NCBI GenBank assembly: GCA_031286085.1
Contig: JAITUX010000014.1
Location: forward strand, 1-11,367
DNA length: 11,367 nucleotides
Direction of reading: 5' to 3'
From: Candidatus Adiutrix sp.
GTDB lineage: Bacteria; Desulfobacterota; Desulfarculia; Adiutricales; Adiutricaceae
Every line of letters starts with the position of its first letter. The first letter of the stretch is position 1. Positions 6,382-11,367 of the stretch are shown in pieces. The notes below the pieces were generated by a model, which was not told where the DNA came from, ran no database searches, and worked only from the letters and a program-made list of their open reading frames with translations. The translations under genes were made by a program, and so were the position numbers.

Positions 6382-8892
6382 AAAATGCCCGTCAAAATCG
6401 CCGCACTTTACGATCGCCCCCTGATCTGGCTTCTGCCCTTCTACCTGGCCGGCCTGAACCAGGGCTGGAACGGCGGCGACCCGGCCCTGGCCCTGGGCGC
6501 CGCCTTGGCCGCCGGCCTGGTCAGCCTACTGGCCTGGCGGGCCGGGTTCAAAGGCCAGCGTCTGCTCCTTATTCCGGCCGTCTTCGCCCTGGGCTGGGGC
6601 CTGACCCTCCAGAGCCTCCGGCCGCCCGCGGCTCCGGCCCACATCCTTAATTCCTTCACCGAAAACGCGGGGCCGCTCATTCTGGGCGGCCGGGTGCGGG
6701 AACTGACCGAGGGCCGAAACGGCCAGAACCTTATTCTGGAGGCCCGGGAAATAATCCGGCCCGGCCCGGACGGGCCGGACGGGGCCGGAGCGGTCCACGG
6801 CCTGGTCCGCCTGAGCCTGGGGGACCGGCTCATGGAAGTGGCCCCGGGCGACTATCTGCGGCTGCCGGTCGAGCTGAGGCGCCTTAGGAGTTTTAAAAAT
6901 CCCGGTCTTTTGGATACGGAACGGCTCTGGGCGGCCCGGGGCGTCCTGGTGAACGGCTTTGTCAAATCGTCCCGCCTGGCGACCTCCTGGCCCGCGCGCC
7001 AGGGCCCCTTGGGCTGGTGGCGGCTGGCCGGCCGGGAACTGATAACGCGGCGGGCCCCGGAACCGGCGGCCGGCCTTCTGGCCGCCCAGCTTCTGGGCGA
7101 CCGGGGCGCGGTGGCGGAAAAAAGCGAGGAAACTTTCCGCCGCCTGGGGCTAAGTCATATCCTTTCCATATCCGGCCTCCACTTGGGGCTCTGGTTCGGC
7201 CTGTGCTTTTTTGTATTCCGCCGGGTTTTGCGCCCGGTGCGGTTTTTAAGCGAAAGGGGCTTGGCCGGGCTGGCCGCCGGTCTCATAGCCCTCGTACCGG
7301 CCCTGTTTTACGCCGCCCTGGCCGGCCCGGCCGCGCCGGTCCGGCGAGCGGGAGTTATGATCCTGACCCTGACCCTGGCCGGCGCCGCCCGCCGCCGGGC
7401 CGACCCCTGGAATATCCTGGCCGGGGCGGCCTGGGTCATTCTGCTGGCCGAGCCCTACCGCCTGTTCACCGCCTCTTTCCAGCTCAGTTTCGCGGCCACG
7501 GCGGCCATGCTGGCCGTCTTCATCCCCCGGCCGGGCGCCCGGCCGGCCCCGCCCCCCTCCCCCACTATTTGGAACAGGGTTCTTTCCTTGAAACGCCGGC
7601 CAGCCGAATCGGAAAAATTCCGGCGGCCGGATTTCCTGGTAAACACTTTAAAGGCCGCCTTGGCCGGGAGCCTGGGGGCCGCGCCCCTGGCGGTGCGGCA
7701 CTTCGGCTTCATGCCCCTGGCCGGCATCCCGGCCAACCTGGTTTTCACGCCCGTTCTCTCCTTTCTCGTCCTTATGCCCGGGCTGACGGCCCTGGCCATT
7801 CTGCCCGTCCTCCCCGGCCCGGCCGGCTTCCTGATGAGCCTGGCCGGCGGAGTGCTGAACGGGCTTTCGCCACTTATGGAAAAGCTGGCCGAGGCGGCCG
7901 GCCCGGGCCTAATTCTGCCGGCGCCTGGTTTTCCGTTCCTGCTTGGCTGGTTCGGGGCGGGCTGGCTCTTCTGCCGGGGCGAAGGGCCGCTCCCGGCGCG
8001 GCTCAAGAGGGCCGGGCTCGTCCTGGCCCTGGCCGCGCTGCCGGGCGCCCTGGCCGGGCTCCCCCGGCCGGACGCTCTGCGCCTGACCTTCCTGGACGTG
8101 GGGCAGGGCCTGGCCATCCACGCCGCCCTCCCGGACGGCCGGCAAATGCTGGTGGACGGCGGCGGCGGCTACAACTTCGACCCCGGGGAGGCCATCATCC
8201 GGCCCTATCTATTACGCCAGGGCCTGACCCGCCTGGACATAGCCGCCCTGACCCACCCCGACCAGGACCATTTGAAGGGCCTGGTCACGGCGGCCCGGGA
8301 TTTCAAGCCCCGGGAAATCTGGCGCGCTCCCTGGCCTAAAAACCATTCCCCCTTGACGGAGCGCCTGGCCGAGGTCTCGCCTGACAGTCTCCGGCCGGAC
8401 TGGCCGGAACTGCGCCGGCCCCGGACCTTCGGGCCGGCCCGCCTGGAACTGCTCTGGCCCGAATTCGACCGCTGGCCTGAAAATGACGGCCGGACCAATG
8501 AACTGAGCCTGGTCTGGCGCCTGGCCTGGGGCGAAGCCAGTTTTCTCATAACCGGGGATATCGGGCCGGAAGCGGAAAAGGCCCTGGTGAAACGGCACGG
8601 CCCGGCCCTTAAGTCCTCGGTGCTCCAGGCGCCCCATCACGGAGCCCGGACCGGCCTGAGCCCGGAATTCCTGGCCGCGGTCCGGCCCCGCTGGGTGGTC
8701 TTCAGCGTCGGACGGCACAACCCCTTCGGCCTGCCGGCCCCGGAGGCCCTGGCCCGGGTCCGGGCGGCCGGGGCTGAAATCTGGCGGACGGACCTCCACG
8801 GCGCGGCCGTCTTTGAAGCCCGCCCGGGCCCGGGCGGCGGGGTGAGCCTGGAACTGGAAAGCCGAAAGCCGGCCCCGGAAGACGGCGGCTGA
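6376..8892 (+). CDS. comEC: ComEC/Rec2 DNA internalization protein
   Basis: Inner-membrane channel that carries single-stranded DNA into the cytoplasm during natural transformation. The 838-aa protein has the full domain order. N-terminal membrane helices lead into a DUF4131-type soluble domain (about 85-200). The ComEC/Rec2 core follows (about 225-530), with LLGDRG at 239-244 and SISGLHLG at 264-271. The metallo-beta-lactamase-like domain (about 567-815) has DVGQG at 574-578, THPDQDH at 626-632, TGD at 726-728 and PHHGA at 753-757. The segment that usually reads NxYGHPxP reads NPFGLPAP (782-789), so that His is Leu. The start is GTG at 6376 with a weak AGG 8 nt before it, or ATG at 6385 three codons on. 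No companion competence gene is present in the window. It is transcribed divergently from the transglycosylase gene, and no clear promoter was seen for it. Confidence 0.94.
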   Translation: MPKMPVKIAALYDRPLIWLLPFYLAGLNQGWNGGDPALALGAALAAGLVSLLAWRAGFKGQRLLLIPAVFALGWGLTLQSLRPPAAPAHILNSFTENAGPLILGGRVRELTEGRNGQNLILEAREIIRPGPDGPDGAGAVHGLVRLSLGDRLMEVAPGDYLRLPVELRRLRSFKNPGLLDTERLWAARGVLVNGFVKSSRLATSWPARQGPLGWWRLAGRELITRRAPEPAAGLLAAQLLGDRGAVAEKSEETFRRLGLSHILSISGLHLGLWFGLCFFVFRRVLRPVRFLSERGLAGLAAGLIALVPALFYAALAGPAAPVRRAGVMILTLTLAGAARRRADPWNILAGAAWVILLAEPYRLFTASFQLSFAATAAMLAVFIPRPGARPAPPPSPTIWNRVLSLKRRPAESEKFRRPDFLVNTLKAALAGSLGAAPLAVRHFGFMPLAGIPANLVFTPVLSFLVLMPGLTALAILPVLPGPAGFLMSLAGGVLNGLSPLMEKLAEAAGPGLILPAPGFPFLLGWFGAGWLFCRGEGPLPARLKRAGLVLALAALPGALAGLPRPDALRLTFLDVGQGLAIHAALPDGRQMLVDGGGGYNFDPGEAIIRPYLLRQGLTRLDIAALTHPDQDHLKGLVTAARDFKPREIWRAPWPKNHSPLTERLAEVSPDSLRPDWPELRRPRTFGPARLELLWPEFDRWPENDGRTNELSLVWRLAWGEASFLITGDIGPEAEKALVKRHGPALKSSVLQAPHHGARTGLSPEFLAAVRPRWVVFSVGRHNPFGLPAPEALARVRAAGAEIWRTDLHGAAVFEARPGPGGGVSLELESRKPAPEDGG

Positions 8893-8912
8893 CCCGGAAG
8901 GCCCAAAAAAAC

Positions 8913-8941
8913 TTGGCCGCCGGCCGGGTTTGTGATATAAT
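8913..8941 (+). promoter_or_regulatory. Extended -10 sigma-70 promoter of the liv operon
   Basis: TTGGCC at 8913-8918, a 17-base spacer, then a perfect TATAAT at 8936-8941 preceded by TG at 8933-8934 (extended -10). The predicted start is near 8948, leaving a leader of about 93 nt before livK. An inverted repeat TTCAA-N8-TTGAA (8942-8959) lies across the predicted start and could be an operator. Confidence 0.75.
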
Positions 8942-8964
8942 TTCAAATTCATGATTGAACCGTA

Positions 8965-9015
8965 ATCCCGCCAGGCCCGGAATATTGAGCGACCGGGGGC
9001 CGGCCGGGATGTTTT
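8965..9015 (+). promoter_or_regulatory. Leader hairpin followed by T4 upstream of livK
   Basis: Arms 8965-8980 and 8993-9010 can pair: ATCCCG with CGGGAT at the base, then GGCCC with GGGCC, and GG with CC at the top. There are two mismatches, a two-base bulge and a 12-base loop. The sequence TTTT follows at 9012-9015. The structure lies in the 5' leader of livK and resembles an attenuator or a structured leader. No riboswitch family was recognised. Confidence 0.4.
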
Positions 9016-9040
9016 AAAACCCGAATCTTCGAGGAGGAAC

Positions 9041-10174
9041 ATGATGGAGAAACTGATTAAAACGCTGGCCGGCGCCGCCCTGGCCGTCTTGTTGCTGGCC
9101 GTTCCGGCCCAGGCCCAAGTGAAAATAGGGGTCTATCTGCCCCTGACCGGTCAAAACGCCTTCGGCGGCCAACTGGAACTGGACGGCGTCAAGCTGGCGA
9201 ACCAGGAACTGCCGGAAGTGCTGGGCCAGAAGATTGAACTGGCGGTCATGGACAACAAGAGCGACAAGGTCGAATCGGCCAACGCGGTCAAGCGCCTCAT
9301 CGACCGCGACAAGGCGGTGGCCATAATCGGCACCTACGGCTCCTCCCTGGCCATGGCCGGCGGGGAAGTGGCCGAATCGGCCAAGGTGCCGGTGGTGGGC
9401 ACCAGCTGCACCAACCCCCTGGTGACCCTGGGCAAGACCTACTATTTCCGGGCCTGCTTCATCGACCCCTACCAGGGGGCCGGCGCGGCCACCTACGCGG
9501 TCAAGAACCTCAAGGCCAAAAAGGCGGCCCTGCTCATCGACGTCTCCAACGACTACGCCGTGGGCCTGGGCTCCTTCTTCAAGCGCTCCTTTGAAAAACT
9601 CGGGGGCGAGATCGCGGCCGAGCTGAAATACAACTCCGGCGACCAGGACTTCACGGCCCAGCTCACTGAAATAGTCAGCAAGCAGCCCGACGTCCTCTTC
9701 ATTCCGGCCTATTTCGCCGAGGGCGGCATCATCATGAAGCAGGCCCGGGAACTGGGGGCCAACTTCCGCATCATGGGCGGCGACGCCATGGACAACCCCG
9801 AGACGGTCTCCATTGCCGGGGCCGCCGCGGAAGGCTTCGTCCACACCACCTTCCCCTATGACCCGGGCATGACCAACATGAATCCCCAGGCCAAGGCCTT
9901 CACCGCGGCCTGGAAAAAGGCCAACCCCTCTAAGGAGACCAACGTCAACGCGGCCCTGGGCTACGCGGCCTACGTCATGATCTACGACGCCATCAAGCGG
10001 GCCGGCGAGGCCACGCCCGAGGCCATAACCAAGGCCCTGGCCGAAACCAAGGACCTCGACACCCCCCTGGGCCGCCTCACCCTGGACCAGGACCACAACC
10101 CGGCCATGCCCGTGGGCATCATCGAAATCAAAGACGGCAAACGCGTCTATATAGGCGAGATCCAGCCGGAATAA
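9041..10174 (+). CDS. livK: Branched-chain amino acid-type ABC transporter substrate-binding protein
   Basis: Periplasmic receptor of a hydrophobic amino acid uptake (HAAT-type) ABC transporter, delivering ligand to LivH/LivM. The 377-aa protein starts with a Sec signal: Lys4 and Lys7, a hydrophobic core (about 9-21) and a likely cleavage after AQA25. The mature part begins VKIGVYLPLTGQNAFGGQ, the hallmark start of type I periplasmic binding proteins of the LivK/LivJ class. GTYGSS and a TSCTNPLVT stretch follow, in the region that contacts amino acid ligands. GAGGAGG at 9031-9037 is a very strong ribosome binding site. It sits 3 nt before the ATG at 9041 and 6 nt before the in-frame ATG at 9044, and the second spacing is better. 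The actual ligand cannot be read from the sequence; the family also binds amides, urea and aromatic compounds. Confidence 0.92.
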   Translation: MMEKLIKTLAGAALAVLLLAVPAQAQVKIGVYLPLTGQNAFGGQLELDGVKLANQELPEVLGQKIELAVMDNKSDKVESANAVKRLIDRDKAVAIIGTYGSSLAMAGGEVAESAKVPVVGTSCTNPLVTLGKTYYFRACFIDPYQGAGAATYAVKNLKAKKAALLIDVSNDYAVGLGSFFKRSFEKLGGEIAAELKYNSGDQDFTAQLTEIVSKQPDVLFIPAYFAEGGIIMKQARELGANFRIMGGDAMDNPETVSIAGAAAEGFVHTTFPYDPGMTNMNPQAKAFTAAWKKANPSKETNVNAALGYAAYVMIYDAIKRAGEATPEAITKALAETKDLDTPLGRLTLDQDHNPAMPVGIIEIKDGKRVYIGEIQPE

Positions 10175-10183
10175 CCGCCCGCC

Positions 10184-10217
10184 GCCCGCCGGAGGCCCTT
10201 TTCGGCCTCCGGCGGGC
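10184..10217 (+). terminator. Intercistronic hairpin between livK and livH
   Basis: A perfect 14-bp inverted repeat (10184-10197 and 10204-10217) with loop CTTTTC begins 9 bases after the livK stop and ends 20 bases before livH. No T run follows. In transporter operons such hairpins commonly protect the abundant binding-protein mRNA from 3' decay or partly terminate transcription, so that more receptor than permease is made. Which applies here is inference. Confidence 0.6.
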
Positions 10218-10237
10218 CGGCCGGCCCGGCCTGGCCC

Positions 10238-11146
10238 ATGACCATTGAACTTTTCATCCAGAACCTGTTCAACGCCCTGACCGTCGGTTCCCTCTACGCC
10301 CTGATAGCCATCGGCTACTCCATGGTTTACGGGATTCTGCGCTTCATCAACTTCGCCCACGGCGACGTCTTCATGGTGGGCGCCTATCTCATCTTCTTCG
10401 GCGTCACCGCCGCCCATATGCCCTGGCCCCTGGCCGCCCTTACGGCCATCGCGGCCGCAAGCGCCCTGGGCATCCTGGTGGACCGCATCGCCTACCGCCC
10501 TCTCCGGGAAGCTCCCCGTATCTCGGCCCTCATCAGCGCCATCGGCGTCTCCTTTCTCCTGGAAAACCTGGGTCTGGTCGTCTTCACCGGCCTGCCCCGG
10601 CCGGCCGTGCAGCCGGCCTGGATGGTCGATCCCATCCCCATAAGCCTGGGCGCGGCCGGCTCCATCCGTATCCTGCCCCTGTCCTTTCTGGTGCCCCTGG
10701 TGACCCTGCTCCTGGTGCTGGGGCTGTTATGGGTGGTCAACCACACCCGCCCGGGCCTGGCCATGCGGGCCATTTCCCGGGACATTGAAACCACCCGCCT
10801 CCTGGGCGTCTCCGTGGACCGGATCATCGCCCTAACCTTCGGCCTGGGCTCGGCCCTGGCCGCGGCCGCCGGCATCATGTGGGCCATGCGCTACCCCCAG
10901 ATACACCCCTTCATGGGCGTCTTCCCGGGCTTCAAGGCCTTCATCGCCGCCGTGGTCGGCGGCATCGGCTCCATACGCGGGGCGGTGCTGGGCGGGCTGC
11001 TCCTCGGAACCGTGGAAATAATGGCCGTGGCCTTCAACCCCACCCTCTCCGGCTACCGCGACGCCTTCGCCTTCGTCCTGCTCATTGTCATTCTCCTGTT
11101 CAAGCCCACCGGGTTGATGGGCGAAAAAATGGAGGACAAAATCTGA
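10238..11146 (+). CDS. livH: Branched-chain amino acid ABC transporter permease LivH
   Basis: One of the two inner-membrane permeases that form the translocation path with LivM. The 302-aa protein is strongly hydrophobic, with about eight predicted membrane segments. It has the LivH signatures NALTVGSLYALIAIGYSMVYG near the N-terminus (read as two adjacent pieces), INFAHGD, the cytoplasmic coupling stretch SRDIETTRLLGVSVDRI, and VVGGIGSIRGAVLGG. The ATG at 10238 matches the usual family start, but the preceding bases are almost pure G and C and contain no Shine-Dalgarno. The hairpin at 10184-10217 lies close upstream. The stop TGA shares its last base with the livM ATG, indicating coupled translation. 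Confidence 0.95.
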   Translation: MTIELFIQNLFNALTVGSLYALIAIGYSMVYGILRFINFAHGDVFMVGAYLIFFGVTAAHMPWPLAALTAIAAASALGILVDRIAYRPLREAPRISALISAIGVSFLLENLGLVVFTGLPRPAVQPAWMVDPIPISLGAAGSIRILPLSFLVPLVTLLLVLGLLWVVNHTRPGLAMRAISRDIETTRLLGVSVDRIIALTFGLGSALAAAAGIMWAMRYPQIHPFMGVFPGFKAFIAAVVGGIGSIRGAVLGGLLLGTVEIMAVAFNPTLSGYRDAFAFVLLIVILLFKPTGLMGEKMEDKI

Positions 11147-11367
11147 TGACCGCCGGGCCGCCAAAGGAAGACCGCCTACGCGACAACCTCTCCACCCTGG
11201 CGGTTATCGGTTTGGCCGCTTTCGGCCTCTACCAGGCCCCAGCGCACCTGGACGGCTACCGTCTCCAGATTCTCAACCTGGTGGCCATAAACGCCATCCT
11301 GGCCCTGTCCCTTAATTTCATCTACGGCTTTTCCGGCATGTTCTCCCTGGGACACGCCGGCTTCATG
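11146..11367 (+). CDS. livM: Branched-chain amino acid ABC transporter permease LivM (partial)
   Basis: Second permease of the HAAT transporter, cut by the window end after 74 codons. The start ATG at 11146-11148 overlaps the livH stop (TGATG), with GGAGG at 11131-11135 ten bases before it. A short polar N-terminus leads into a first membrane segment (about residues 16-30). A second hydrophobic stretch follows, with FSGMFSLGHAGFM at the cut edge; SLGHAGF is the family hallmark. The ATPase genes livG and livF would be expected just beyond the window. Confidence 0.92.
   Translation, partial: MTAGPPKEDRLRDNLSTLAVIGLAAFGLYQAPAHLDGYRLQILNLVAINAILALSLNFIYGFSGMFSLGHAGFM

Noticed and set aside
7017..8339. 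A 440-codon plus-strand frame inside comEC
   Set aside because: Its translation is almost only Gly, Pro, Arg and Ala, while the comEC frame shows all expected motifs across the same stretch.
9011..9020. Palindrome GTTTTAAAAC in the livK leader as an operator
   Set aside because: A single 10-base AT palindrome after the predicted start has no second copy and no known match; recorded only as the T run after the leader hairpin.
1..11367. CRISPR array, mobile element, tRNA/rRNA, or a novel defence-type system
   Set aside because: No spaced direct repeats, transposase, integrase, RNA gene or unexplained gene cluster was seen; nearly all of the window is explained by known housekeeping families.

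Overview
This is a GC-rich (roughly two-thirds G+C by eye), densely coding chromosomal segment. The gene set points to a Deltaproteobacterium / Desulfobacterota, probably a sulfate reducer or relative. The main reason is a compact operon for the alternative, siroheme-dependent heme b pathway (ahb genes plus hemB), which is typical of sulfate-reducing bacteria and some archaea. A sigma-54 promoter and a livK-livH-livM transporter fit but do not prove this. The genus cannot be fixed from the sequence.

Layout, left to right. (1) Positions 1-239, minus strand: the N-terminal part of an AroL-type shikimate kinase. It is divergent from aroE (389-1213, plus), shikimate dehydrogenase, which has its own sigma-70 promoter. 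(2) Positions 1245-5132, plus strand: a heme operon ahbC-hemB-ahbD-ahbA/B. A near-consensus sigma-70 promoter places the predicted transcript start on the ahbC start codon, and a long GC hairpin closes the operon. HemB makes porphobilinogen early in tetrapyrrole synthesis. The AhbA/B-type protein decarboxylates siroheme, AhbC removes two acetate side chains, and AhbD turns Fe-coproporphyrin III into heme b. (3) Positions 5180-6259, minus strand: a lytic transglycosylase with no signal peptide, preceded by an almost perfect sigma-54 promoter at 6367-6381. (4) Positions 6376-8892, plus strand: comEC, the DNA-uptake channel, whose start codon overlaps the -24 element of that divergent sigma-54 promoter. 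(5) Positions 8893-11367, plus strand: a branched-chain amino acid-type ABC transporter, livK-livH-livM, with livM cut by the window end. It has an extended -10 promoter, a structured leader and an intercistronic hairpin.

There is no stretch over 300 bases without a gene. I see no tRNA, rRNA, CRISPR array, insertion sequence or phage gene. I found no convincing wholly new system. The points most worth a second look are regulatory: the sigma-54 promoter on a leaderless-export (signal-peptide-free) peptidoglycan hydrolase, the apparently leaderless ahbC mRNA, and the livK leader structure. The presence of only one siroheme decarboxylase subunit gene is also notable.
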